Shown one piece after another: positions 13,383 through 25,600 of a DNA stretch of 64,000 bases. Origin of the DNA: Synchiropus splendidus (Eukaryota > Chordata > Actinopteri > Syngnathiformes > Callionymidae); contig NC_071336.1 in the NCBI RefSeq assembly GCF_027744825.2, forward strand, positions 19,216,501 through 19,280,500, read 5' to 3'. The number at the start of each line of letters is the position of its first letter. Within the stretch, counting starts at the first letter, position 1. A program made the position numbers and the translations under genes. The notes beneath the pieces were generated by a model. That model searched no databases, was not told where the DNA came from, and was given only the letters and a program-made list of their open reading frames with translations.

Positions 13383-14100
13383 CAGTGGTACCTCGGTTCT
13401 CGACCACAATCCGTTCCAGACGGCCATTCGAGAAGCGATTTGTTCGAAATCTGAATCGATTTGTCTCATTACAATGAATGGAAAAAGAAATAATGCGTTA
13501 AAAGCCTTAAAACAGTCTTTTGGAGGAGTGAATGTGGAGTGTCTGCTGCAGGTGCGCTGTTCCTCTATGTGTGTGGCCGCTGCATGTGGGAGGGGTTGCC
13601 GAGTGAGTGAGGTCTCTCCAGAAGTGAAGAGGTGCCCGGTGCGTGTCCAGCTCTGAATGTGCGCTTCTGTGCAGTTTGGCTGTGACAAAGTCATAAACCA
13701 AGTAACGCTCTGCCCCAGACTCGACTCATCCCTGTCCCAGCTCCAGCCCACAACAGGACATCAAACCCTGGAGTGTTACGCTCCAGCCTCGGAGGTGTAG
13801 AGAGCGAGCACCTGTGACTCTCTACCACGGTCCAGTGCGGAGACAGGAAAGGTTTTACACTTCAATATGAAGAAAAAACAGTCAGTAAATGTAGCTAGCG
13901 GGACACGTCTGCATACAGAGGCTGCGTCATACACAATAAAAAGCGCGTCGTCCGCGCAAGTTTTTTCCGGCTTTATTCGGGGGTGTTTGAGTTCTGGATT
14001 TTCGTTCGAAATCCGAAGCAAAAAATCTCAAATTTTTTGTTCGAACTCTGATTTGTCCCGCATTTGAAGTCTGGGACATTGAAAAACCGAGGTACCACTG
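13383..14100 (-). mobile_element. Tigger/pogo-like MITE, copy 1, with TA duplication
   Basis: This is a 718-bp element bounded by CAGTGGTACCTCGGTT and its exact inverse AACCGAGGTACCACTG. It is flanked on both sides by TA (13381-13382 and 14101-14102), the target site of the Tc1/mariner superfamily. The CAGTGGTACCTCG end resembles Tigger/pogo members. The interior carries TTCGAA motifs near the ends and no transposase. A 64-codon open frame on the minus strand (13701-13507) is shared with the second copy. Strand is assigned by that frame so the two copies can be compared. Confidence 0.85.
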
Positions 14101-14110
14101 TATTAGCTGC

Positions 14111-14111
<1 letters not shown>

Positions 14112-14141
<30 letters not shown>
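14112..14141. repeat. Poly(A) tract, A30
   Basis: An uninterrupted run of 30 A lies 11 bases beyond the end of the MITE. It could be a simple-sequence tract or the tail of a retroposed fragment; nothing recognisable lies upstream apart from the DNA transposon. Confidence 0.9.
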
Positions 14142-14142
<1 letters not shown>

Positions 14143-15919
14143 AGAGAATGCAGTTTGTTGTGCGATTAACAGTGAAAAGGAACATGCAAAGTAAAAGCTG
14201 CCAAGAAGAACATCATGAAACGTAGTGTGATCCTGTAAACCCCCCCGGTGTTGGCGAAATGACACATTAAAGGGCAGCAAGACGTGCCAGCAATATAGCG
14301 CCGGCTTGATGACTGCTAGTATAATTCCACTCTGTCACATGAAAGGCTTTTAAACCAAATTCACACCAACACTTTATCAGGGATGGAAACCGCCAAAGAC
14401 GCTTTCGAGCACTTTGTGTTTGCTGCGTTAAAACGACGACACTCGATCAATAAGTGCTCTTCAAGTGCAATTGTTTTTTCCACCTTTGTTATGTACAGTA
14501 ATAATGTAGCATAATTGCGCTCATTGACGTTTCCATTATGTTGTACATTTTGCCATTTTATACAATTAGCTGACTAAATTGAGTCTATTTCTAATTTGCT
14601 TTTCCTTTCCTCCCCACGTCGCTTCTTGTATATAATGAAGAAGAGGCAGCCTCTTCAGGCATAAATCTTAAATGACTCAAGTTTACATATATCGAGATGC
14701 ACTTCCTCCGCATACATCTTGTCATTTTGTTCCTCCCACCACTCCCCCCGCCCGAGTGTCCAGTGCCCCAAATCCCTGGAGGCAGTGCCTCGAAATGGCT
14801 TCATGTTTATTTAAACGCAGAGGGCAGCAGCAGATGCCCCTTCCGTTTATATGGAGGCTTCCTCCAGCCATCCTACTCTGGAGCAATCTATCAGGCCGGC
14901 TTTGCCGCCGCGGCGAAGAGAGCTGAACACCATTCACCACATCGAGTAAGACATCAACTCCTCACACACAACCAGCGGGTGGATCAAAGAGGTGGAGAAT
15001 TACAGAGGAGACAGGAGGAGTCATGACCACGGCAAAGAGGAGAAATGCAGACCGTCCATCATGCGGCTTCTAATTTTAGTACTGGTTCAAGTACAACTTT
15101 GTTTTGTCAGATGGCGACCTCTTGGAGGAGCAAGACGACTTTCAACACAGAGGTACCCTGCACATGGAAGCGGAGACTATATGGGTATTTCTCAAACCAT
15201 GTTTTTTTTCACTATTTTATGACCTACCAAACAATATGAAAATAGCTTTTATGCTCCGGTTGAGTGTCAGAAACAGAAGCTAAGAGGTAGCAACGCACTA
15301 TAGTAATGAGGTAAGCATAGGCACCCTGCTGGGCAGCTAAAAGAAAACAGACCTGAGTACAATGCAGCCTCTCTTACTCTTCATGTGAATCAATAACCCA
15401 GCAGCAACTTCACCTTTTGTTCTTATTTGGACCAGATCCAACTGGTACCACAACAATGCGCAACATTAGTCAGCTGCTCATGCAGACAAAATACAACACC
15501 GAGACCAAACTTGATGTTAAAACATCCATGACATCTTGACAAGGCAAGGTGCGGAAAGGTTTACGGAAAGAAAAAAAAATCCCTCATGTGACCAGATTAA
15601 GCTGATCATATCAGGATGGTTCTGAAACGTCATGCAAGCATGTGACCTGAGGCTCATTTTCCACTGGTGTCTTCTTGATTCTCAGCATAGACGTGGCACG
15701 CCGGCTTTATGAGTCAACTCCAGAAGAACGAATTTGCCTGAATTCTTGCGGCCGTCACATGGGATAATGATTTGAATTCTGAATATAACGAATCTTTCTT
15801 TTTTAAAACTTGTTTTTGTCCAGCAAAATAAGAGTTAGAATAAAAGGTGAATGCTCAAGAGACTAAGACAGAGTTAGACGTGTGTAGGGGCATAGGAGAA
15901 TATCAACATGAACAAATAT
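14142..15919. other. Intergenic, no gene seen
   Basis: No exon could be supported. A GC-richer patch at about 14.7-15.05 kb has overlapping open frames on both strands, without motif or splice context. Confidence 0.4.
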
Positions 15920-16290
15920 CGGGATACTTGAGATTCTATCGAAATTTTTGTCTGAAATATCGCAATATTTTATTGTGTGAGATTGTCATGATATTTTAAG
16001 TTGGTCTTATTGATATTTAATACAAAATAAGTATATGCTGACATGTTTATTACTAGTAACATTTTCTATCTGTGCACGTTATTTATGTTGTTCATTCCAC
16101 TAACTGAAAGAGTAACTGGAATGACTTTATAACAATAAACTTGTTTACATGCAATTAATATTGCACTGCAGTATGTGATTTGCCCCCGTAAAATGATGGC
16201 TTTTAACAAATATAATATAGTGCTTACAGCATCACAACACACCGCAATGCATCGTATCACAATACATATCGTATCGCAAGAAACCTGCCA
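15920..16290. mobile_element. Probable hAT-type repeat remnant
   Basis: The left part contains ATATCGGGATACTTGAG and ATATCGCAATATTTTATTG. The right part contains CATCGTATCACAATACATA and CGTATCGCAAG. Paired runs of GTATCG/CAATAC on opposite sides resemble a common fish DNA-transposon family. Ends and target duplication were not resolved. Confidence 0.4.
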
Positions 16291-17319
16291 ATACACAGCC
16301 TGCTTATAGAAGTGAGGATAGTGAGGTTCTCAGAGGGAGTTTGAAAGACAAAGATCAGTTGCTATAAAGAAGCCAACAAACACTCTGTCCTATAAGGAGT
16401 AACACAGTGACAATCATCAAGTGGACTTGCGGGCCAGAAGTCATCCTTGCATGTAGCATGTTGCGCTTCCATTTGAATCAATTGAGGCATTTCTCTGCCG
16501 TCCAGGCTTAAGGGTGGTGGTCCTCATGGTTCCTCTCTTCCATGTCACTTACACTTGCTTACAAATACTACATCACGTAAGATAATACAGTATTTACAAT
16601 ATGCCACGTAGCATCATGAGCTCACGATCACCGCCTCCTCATCCTAACCCCAAGCCTTGTTTTTAAAAGTCAGGAAGGATGGAGAAGTCTCCTTGATCAT
16701 CACTATGGTACGACTGAGGAGTGAGAATGTGTAGTAGCTTATAAACATCACTTCTTTAGAAGGACAGCTACTGAAACACACTCCCTTTTCTTGACAGTAA
16801 ACTGTCACAATTTAGACAAACAGCAAAGCTCCTGTAGTTTTGGGCTTGCTGGACCAAGAAAGGGAGGAATAAAAGAAAACACATCGTTGAATTTCTCAAA
16901 ACATGGCCTCTGCAATAAAATGGAACATTCACGTTTATGAAAAACGTCTCCCTGTGATGACAATGCGTTACTTTCAGCACAGTATGCTTATCATTTTTGA
17001 AAATCTCTGACAAAAACCACACATTCAAACTCCCAAATATGGATTAAAGTGGCAGACTTGAGTCAGGAGCACAACAGAGAGAAGTGAGGCTCAGATCCAA
17101 ATTAGAGTCGAGATGAAGATACTGAAGATGAAAACGGAGAGGACAGAATGAGAGACGAGGAAGAGGAATTGGCAAACAGACACCCAGCTGTGCCGCTCTG
17201 AATCAAATCCTACAGCTCATACGAGTCTAAAGCGCCGGCACGACGGCGGAATATGAAGATTGAGACGAGTCAAGAAGAGTCCACACAGAAGAGGCTGAAT
17301 TATATATCTATATATAGAT
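16291..17319. other. Region just downstream of dipk2a, no gene seen
   Basis: No coding signal was found. Part of it could be distal 3' UTR of dipk2a if the polyadenylation site is farther away than proposed. Confidence 0.4.
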
Positions 17320-17324
17320 CTTCA

Positions 17325-17330
17325 TTTATT
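17325..17330 (-). terminator. Candidate polyadenylation signal AATAAA (distal)
   Basis: AATAAA is present on the minus strand about 2.0 kb beyond the dipk2a stop. Other candidates are AATAAA at 17556-17551 and 17772-17767 and ATTAAA at 18277-18272. The sequence alone does not say which is used. Confidence 0.3.
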
Positions 17331-17766
17331 TTAATATTTAAACCCACTAAAAGTTGTCAATACAACTTTTCAATGAAAGGCACAGGAAAAATCAGACACT
17401 GCTGATATTGTACTCAAAAAGAAACATTACAGTACAAAAGTGGACAGTAATTTAAGCAAATCTTTCTTGTTGTCCACACTAGGGAAATACATACAACACA
17501 ACATAGACGGGGTACAGGGGGTAATTCAAAATGCATTAGCCAAACCTCTCTTTATTGCTTTTTTCCAAACCGACGTGTTTCATCTCCACAGGTCTCATAG
17601 GAAAGAGGGGGGGGGGGAGCCAAACAAAACAGCCTCCTCGCTTTCCCCACAGATGGAGGGGTGCATGTTGAGTTGCTGTAGATTGACCGTCAATCCGCTG
17701 GGCATTTAGCGTCTCGTTCACCACATCAGGACACAAGATATACAAAGCATATGCTGCAAAAGCGAC

Positions 17767-17772
17767 TTTATT
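17767..17772 (-). terminator. Candidate polyadenylation signal AATAAA (proximal)
   Basis: This is the first canonical AATAAA met on the minus strand after the dipk2a stop codon, about 1.55 kb downstream. It would give a 3' UTR of ordinary vertebrate length. Confidence 0.3.
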
Positions 17773-19320
17773 TGCAATTATGATTCAATTTGTTGGTCCA
17801 GTGAGTGTAAAATCAACCCAAACTCTAAGTGGTGTTGAAATATTCAACAGGAATACGAGGGCTGCGACGTTTTCCTTCCAGAATGCAGCAGTTGCTGGTT
17901 GTGGATTTAGACATGCAGGTTTTAAGCCAATTCTATTTGATTAACAACTGCAGCGAAGCATGAAACTTCTGGTTACCTTTTGATGTGGCATTTGGGATTT
18001 AAGTTTCTCTTGATCAAAGCAGATCATAGATGACATTTCTTCAAGTTCTATTCGCCTTCTTTTGAGAAAGATGGATAGCAGTTGCGGACGTTCAATAAAG
18101 CATGACAGATGAAAATGCACAGTATAGAGGATATCGACTGTCTCCATCTGGCATCGGCACAATTTGCAGAATTTAGTTTCACTGTAAATCACAAATACGA
18201 TCAGTTATTTCTTCACCTTGTTCCCTTATGTATTACTTCCCAAAATCTATTCAAATGGATTTGCCAATTCATTTAATTCAAAAGACTTTTTTGTGTCTCC
18301 ATTGAAGTTCTGGCTGTGTATCCACACTAATAAAGAATAATTTGCAATGTACACGCCACCTGCGGACGCTTGAAATTGTGATGTCAAAGCAAAAGAAGGG
18401 AAATGAATAGATGTGGATTCTGGCGGCACAGTGCAGCAAAATAAGCCGAGAGCCCATTAGCGATGGTGCACATGTTGATTCAGAAAATAAAAGTAAAACA
18501 AATCTCGCCTGGGAAAAGGAGATGAAGTGTCATCACTCTTCCCTCCTTTGGAGTTCCTAACACAACATGCAGCCTCTTTGGTATAGGCATATCTCCATCA
18601 TGGGACAATTATCACTTTCCTATGCGCAGCTGCTTCTCTCGTCCTCTGGTTCCTCTTTGAAAAAAAAAATAGATTGCCACAATTCTGGATCCTGCAAATC
18701 GAGTGATTGATTAAAGAGGCAGGGAATTAGACATATACAGCTGCCTGGGGTCTATTTCACTCCTGCATGAAAATACAAAGCCCTGAAGCTACCGCCCCCT
18801 TCCTCCCTGCAGGCCCACAGCAGCGCAGTGACGCTGCCTCCACGCGCCCTGCCACCAAACAAAAATGAACGAAACGTCCTTGGATTTAACCTTAAAATCA
18901 GGGGAAAGACTTGGAATTGGATTTAACAAGAAATGAGGTTCGAGCAGGATGGAGGCGGTGCTGCTGCTGCTTGAACACATTGTCTGGTCCAATGAGTCTC
19001 TTAAAGCCCTTTCTTGTTGCTCCCCCCCCTCTCCCCACCAAATTCCTCTCCACGGACTGTGAAGAGGGGAGTTGGCTTCTCTCAATCCCGGCGCTGGCCA
19101 GAATGACTCGCTTCCTGGATCCTGTTTAACCTCAAAGCAATGCCAGTTAATAGATACAGCTTTCATGAACTTCTTTGAAATGTGATTCCTACATTTCCTG
19201 ACGCAACAACTTCCTGCTCCTCTGCACGGGAGAGCGAATGACATCATGTACAAGAACCGGGGTTTGGAGGGTGTCAGGGGTTCGAGTTACTGTCTCTCAG
19301 GCTGACGCCAAGTCCATTAA

Positions 19321-19667
19321 TTACCTGGCTGGAGCAGAAACAGAAGCGGCAGCTAGCTGTGTGAGGTACTCGCGCAGTTCCTTGGCCGCCTGGAATCGGC
19401 CGTAGCGTTTCTTGGGTTTGGTGCACTCATCCAGCAGTGCGTCTAGTTGTCCATCTTTGGCTATGTGGGCAGGGGGGTCGTGGAGGAGGCCGCCCGTCGT
19501 GCCCCGCCACGTAGCGTACCGCGACAGCAGGTTCTGGCAAACGGCGTAGTAGTTGTGGTCCACGGTGACCCTGGAGCAGAGCGAGTCCTTGGAGAATGAC
19601 AGACAGGCCTCTCGGTCACACTCCTCGAAGCGGCTTTCGTACCACACGTCGTAGTTTTCCGGCTTGT
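19321..19667 (-). CDS. dipk2a: dipk2a coding exon 3 (residues 320-434, stop)
   Basis: The acceptor CTCTCTACAG (ending 19668) is followed by ACAAGCC. With the single A left by exon 2 this restores the codon AAC and reads NKPENYDVWYESRFEECD. The exon carries cysteine-rich and histidine-rich family positions (DHNYYAVCQNLLSRYATWRG, LLDECTKPKKRYGRFQAAKE). It ends in TAA at 19323-19321 after a short alanine/serine-rich tail. Confidence 0.95.
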
Positions 19668-22600
19668 CTGTAGAGAGACCAAGATAAAGTCAGATAAATC
19701 AGCCAACTCAGGAGTCCGAGGTTGCAGCAAATGACTTCATTTCGACTTCAGACTTAGTCAGGCGAGGACTAAGATTGACTATTAAAAAATGCCAACGTCA
19801 CGCGGGACCCACTGGGCCAGGAACGAAACAACACCCAGCAAGACGTTATCATTTCTCTGGGGCCTTCATTCAGCCCTCACCAAATGGGCTTGTGTTTTAC
19901 GCACTCACGGCTGACAAACATGAAAACTCTCACAGAAAAAGTGAGATGATGACTCAGCGTGTAGGTTGCCAGGCATGTGTCTTCTGGCACCGGCTGTTAA
20001 AAAACGAACATCGCACAATGTATTTTCAAGTTACACAGGATGAGGATCTGTACCAAGTCACAGCTCTGTGGCTGCTTGTTGTGCACTGACAGATTGTCCA
20101 TTTATCCATGACTAAATAACCAGTCATCTGCCTCCACATGAAAGTCCACTTTAAAACACCCAAATCCTTTCCTAGCAGAAGAAGAAGAAAGTTGATGAGA
20201 GCGTGTTGTGGGATACAGACAAGAGGGAAGCAGACAACATTAATAACTGGATGAGAGCGATTGCTAATGTGTCTAAATGTTGTGATGGTTGTGTCCCAAG
20301 TTGTTTGGTTAGTTTCAAGTCAACTTCCCGGCGCCCACTGTAATTTAAGCTAATGGGTATTTGTGCTCACACTTCACATGGAAGACCAGCATGATAAATA
20401 GCTTCGAGCCGCCGACCGGTCCCAAACACCAACGCAACCCAAGGTGTCAAGTTAGCCAAGGAATCTGCTGCCAGAAAAATGCACACCCTGCCATGTCTCT
20501 GCCGTGAACACGTGGTGTTGGACAAATGTATTTAATCTGGTCGAAAAACAAACACATTTGAATGACCTAAATTGCTATGAAACAAAAGTTAAATCCCTGA
20601 CCAAAATGGGACTCAAAGACATCATGATGATATAGCCAAAACTCCAGTATAACAAAGTAATAATAGCGATCAGTCTCCACTGCCTCTTCTGTTTTCTGAT
20701 CCTGGCCACAGTCGCAGACGACAAAGTGCTATTTTCTTTTCAATGTCTTCTGCGAATTAAATATTCATGAATCTGCAAGTTTTCAAGATTTATAGAGGAA
20801 AACAAAACTTCTATCGCTGCTCAGTACTTTTGAGAGAAAGTAGATAACCTGAAATGAGAGCCATTATTTAGTGCATTGCATTAAAAAAGAAAGAGATCAA
20901 TAACAGCGTGCAGAGGGGAAATGCGAAACCCAGCTTCCACAAACCCATAGTATCTCGTTGTTGTTGAAGACTCCCTCTTCCTCAGGAGTACAACTCAATC
21001 AATGGAGTGATGCCCTGTGAGCACAGACCCCCCTGTAAATCCTTAAATAGGAGGTGCACATCAACCTTAATCAGTGCAGGTGATGAAGATGGAGCTCGAC
21101 CGAGGTCCAGAGAAGGAGAGAGAGCCCACACACATAAATGCATGAAGATGTAGACACATGCTCCAAAGGGAGGTGAAAGCAATTAAGGCTCCGGTGCCAA
21201 CCGTACATTACACCTGAGCCGTGACTGACAGACGCCATCAGGAGGACGCCCCGTTCTTGTTTGCTTCAATTGAGTGAAGAGTACACACATGCGCGCAGAG
21301 ACGCCCACACCGAAAGAATGCTTAAAAAGAAAAAGGAGGGAGGCGCTTCTCAAGGACAAAGATGAGCTCAGCACAAAATTCAAGACTTTACTGAAGACAA
21401 GATTTTGCAGTCGTTGGACGACAAACTTCCACGGGGGTCTATCGGGACAATGATGGATGAAGTTGTCGGAGAGTTGGGGAACAATGGCAAGGTCAGAGTT
21501 GAAATGAAGTCTTTAAACTGATAAAGATAAAACCTCAGCATTAAACAGGGAACTGTGGAGTGTTGTTTGGGTCTAAGAATATACTGAAGAGTTCGCTTGT
21601 CTTTGAGCATTTTCCATCTAGGGACAGCTCGCGTCAATCTCCCGTGATACACCTCTCCTACTTTCTTCAACCTCTCCAATTTGACTTGGAACTTCCATTT
21701 CAAACCCTCTTCTTAACACCCCCCCTCCTAACTCTACAACTAAATATTCAAAAATAAAAAAGGGGGCTGACACTAGGAATAAAATAAAAAAAAGGGAACA
21801 AAGGATTCACAAGCGCAGAATGAACCGTTACTGGTCTATCGAAACAGCAGTCAGTCTGCTTGGAAACATTCAAGAACAGATAGCATCCTACAACCGTACG
21901 TGACAGAAGATAGGTGTTTACTTATAGGTGGATAACTGAGATTATTAGCCAAGAGGAAAAAAGCTAGCAACCCGCTGAGGAAACAATATAGCACTTTGCA
22001 GGGTTTCCGCTACGAGCAAGGCGCACAGCCACGGCTTAAATAAGAGCCGCCAACTGATCTCCGTTTTAAGATGACACCTCATGTGATCAAACATATTTAA
22101 ACAGAGTGGAAACATTGGAACAAAGGGATAACACATAACGCATCACGGATGTGGAGATGAACAAGGTGGTTTTTGGTGCGCTTTAAACTGTCAAATCCAG
22201 AAGGAAACATCTTAATGACTGAAGTCCCATACTCAAGTCGTGCATTCCAGCTGGACACATGAACAGACCGACTGGGTGAGGATGGCCGCAGACTGGAGAG
22301 AAGTCTCCCTTTATTCCCACCACAGTTTCAAAAATCCTGGCAGAAATCCCGCTTTGGGGTTCGACCCTGTCTCTAAATCTCTGCGCACTATATCTAGATG
22401 TATTTACAACACAGTGTGTGTTTACTTAAATGGGACATATTCAGTGACATATATTTTGTTCTGACAGAATTATGACACACCACTCAGTGGCACCATTAGC
22501 TGCGACCAGAGAGCCACGAGCACGCTACTAGGACTCACTACACACAAGCTCAATATGAGAAGAGGTCAGACTTGTATGCATTCTGCTCACTCCTCTGTAG

Positions 22601-25600
22601 GGCTGAACCGAAAAGGGACTTGGGCCCGAAATGCTTGTTAGCATGGCCGTACTAGTGGCATTGAAGAGTACGAGCTTGTTTTAACAATGCACGCCCTGTG
22701 TAAGAGTGCATTAGCGAGAGTGAGAGAGAAAGCCGATACAGCCGTGTTTCAAGCTGCTGCGTGTGTGCACGTCTGCCAGAGAGAGAGAGAGAGAGAGAAA
22801 GACAGAGCGAGAGAGAAAGAGAGGGAGGAGAATGGGAAAAGTCTGGGATTATGCAGCACGTGCAGCAAAAAGCCACTAGGGTTGAAACCCTAGTCAGACG
22901 CCCTGAACTCAATAAGAAATGACTTATTTCGCTCCACTTGTCTGAGCAAACAACAGAGATCCGTGTCTTTTTTCTGGCCCAACCCTTCGGCATCAAAGTA
23001 AATCCCACTAATTAGTTGGTTGATGGACGCTTGTTTGATTTGCAAATCAACTGGAGCTGGTTGAAATCAATTCTACCAAGGCTCCCACTGCAGGACCAGC
23101 CTCGTTGCTTTTGTAGCCGGTGGAAGGTCACTGTCTCTTTGCTAATGCTATCCAGCACTTGCTTGTCATCTTCCAGTTCTCATTAATTCCTTCTTTCTTT
23201 TTTTCTTTCCTCTCGAACTGTCGCACTTGGAAGCCATACAGACGTTCTACATCAGCTGAGAAGCAGCACATAAACATCCTCATGGCACAAACTCCGATTG
23301 GACGGAGTAAGCAGCTTGAGCCGTCGCGCTCCAAATGTTGTCCGACACATTAACCGTATCAGCATTCCCAAAAACAATCCTGACAGCCAAGAAAATTGCT
23401 TTTTTTTTTTGGGTTATAAGGTGAATGTTTCATTCAGACAAAGGCACACACCGTAATTAAGCAGGAGGGAGACATTACTGTGTGACTGAGGATACAATAA
23501 CACAAGTGACTAGCAACAGAAAATATCCTGCTCACACGCCTTTCGTCTTTGGTGTAAAGCTATATACAATAATAACACAATAACATTGAGAACTTCATAA
23601 ATAAAAATGTATCTCTTATCCTTCAACACCACATGTCAAACTCTGGGCCGGTGGGCCAAATCTGGCCCCCCTTGCCTTCTTATGAGGCCCAGAAGAGTGA
23701 AGAACGGAGTTTCTTGAAATAACATTCAAACCTCTATAAGGGCACCAAAAACAACCACCAATAAATCACATTGACATCATGGCCTGCAAAGATTAGTGGT
23801 CAAAATGTATCCATCGAACGAAGGAATGGCAGTGGAGGACAGTATCATTCCTGAAGCTAATCACAAAGAAGCCTGATGCTAATCCAGCACCCAAAGTGCT
23901 TAACTAAGTCACCCACCATTCACACACACAATCACACAACAATGGCAGTAGGCAATGACCCTGCATGCCATCTGAACCGACAAGAGTAAGCAGGGGTTAT
24001 GTGTCTAGCCCAGTGGCATGCACATCTGGATAGGAACCAGCAACCTCTCAGTCACAGGCCGACACGATCGGAGCCTCTTGCATTACAAAGAAGTCCAACG
24101 CTGTGACTCGCAAGGCCACAATTCACTTTTTAACAGGGCCATGAGCAGTGTGTTGTCTAGCATGGTAGCTGTCAAACTAACTGGCAAGTGAAGAGTTCTT
24201 GGATGACGTTGAGGTTGTGTGGATTTAGTGTCCCGTAGACGTGAGATCTAAAATCATCAATCTGCTAAGTAGCCTCTCCATCACTGTCTTTTGATAAGGC
24301 AGATTCCACTTCGCGATTAGTGCTACATTAAGGATTTATTAAGTAGGGACTGTCGAGAGGTAAAATGGCAGTACATCATTTTACAAGGCGACACTTAAGG
24401 CATAAACTACTGCCGATGGCATGTCATGACTTTGACCTTCCGAGTCCATATGATCCACTTATAATTTTGCCTGGATATGAGGGCAGATTATTTCTGATGT
24501 GTCAGAAGAACTCGTTTCTTCTGTAGCACAGGAATGACAAGGCAGTTTAAGTGATTGAAATCATATGAATGATGGTTTTCTTTGTCCCACTGTTACACTC
24601 TGGACTTTAGATATGGGCGATATGGACAAAACAGTTAAAAATGTTCTTATTTCGGCGATAACAATAATCATCACAATAAATACATTTTTATTCTATTCCA
24701 TGTGTTGGACACTACAGTCTCTCTTGAAACTGTTACATGATGAAACTTATTAGTGGAGTTTGTCTCCAACATCATTATTTGTTTATATTTAAATATAATA
24801 GTTAACTAAGTGCAGATATAAGAAATTCAATGATTCGTGTCTCTCATTGAACCGTCGTGTCTGACAAACTGCTCTGCCAGCTTTATTTAGGGGTTAAATT
24901 GAGCCGTCTGTCTGCTGTATCTCATGTCTCTTAACACTTGGCTTTAACTATAGACAAGATGCTATTGAAGAAACATTAGAAATAATTTGAATAAATGATC
25001 ATTTAGTCATATTCTATTCTCCAAATCATTATACAAATTGTCAGTCCTTTGTCTTGTGTGATGAAAAACCTTTTCATAATTCTCTCTTCTAAAATGTTTT
25101 TTTTTTCAATGACCTATTGAAGATTTCACTAATACTTTGACCGCTTTTGAATTTGTTGATGGTCCCTAACTGATGCCTTTGCCTGTGAGTGTCCACAATC
25201 TGTGAACCATAATCGGGGATGCGGAAGAGGACGCCGCGGCCAATACCGGAGCGGATATCCATCCAACATCCAACTAGTGCAGCGGGAGACCTGCATGTGT
25301 TGATGTGAACTGAGGCAGACGACCGCGTCAGGAAGCCTATGAGGACCACTCCATCTAATAACGCATAATCCAAATCCAGAGACTCAGAGTCGACCAGTGT
25401 CATTATCAAAGGTACCCTGTATTAAAAATAGGTTAAAAACTACGACCGTGACCCACCACACTCTCCATGACTGTCACACGCCGGTGTTGGCTGTCAAATT
25501 CCGCGGAGCAGTAGAGTGCGGAGCGCCGTCACGGTTTCATCATGTTCATGTATGCAAGTCCAATGCAGTGAGTGAGTCACGTGTCTATTGAATTTATCGT

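Larger units (their letters stand above)
17325..19320 (-). other. dipk2a: Probable 3' UTR of dipk2a
   Basis: The segment follows the TAA stop at 19323-19321 on the minus strand. It has no downstream coding exon and carries several polyadenylation hexamers. The extent is inferred: the limit is set at the most distal AATAAA (17330-17325) before a less transcript-like region. A run of 11 G on the plus strand lies near 17607-17617. Confidence 0.4.

Noticed and set aside
13276..13751. Open frames of 126 and 144 codons around 13.3-13.75 kb
   Set aside because: They run across the end of the Tigger-like MITE and its flank, and no protein motif is present.
18789..19253. 154-codon minus-strand frame just beyond the dipk2a stop
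   Set aside because: It lies in the probable 3' UTR, carries no family motif, and the annotated TAA ends the recognised protein where the family normally ends.
19461..19730. 89-codon minus-strand frame overlapping the last dipk2a exon
   Set aside because: It is an alternative frame over the real exon; the other frame matches DIPK2A throughout.
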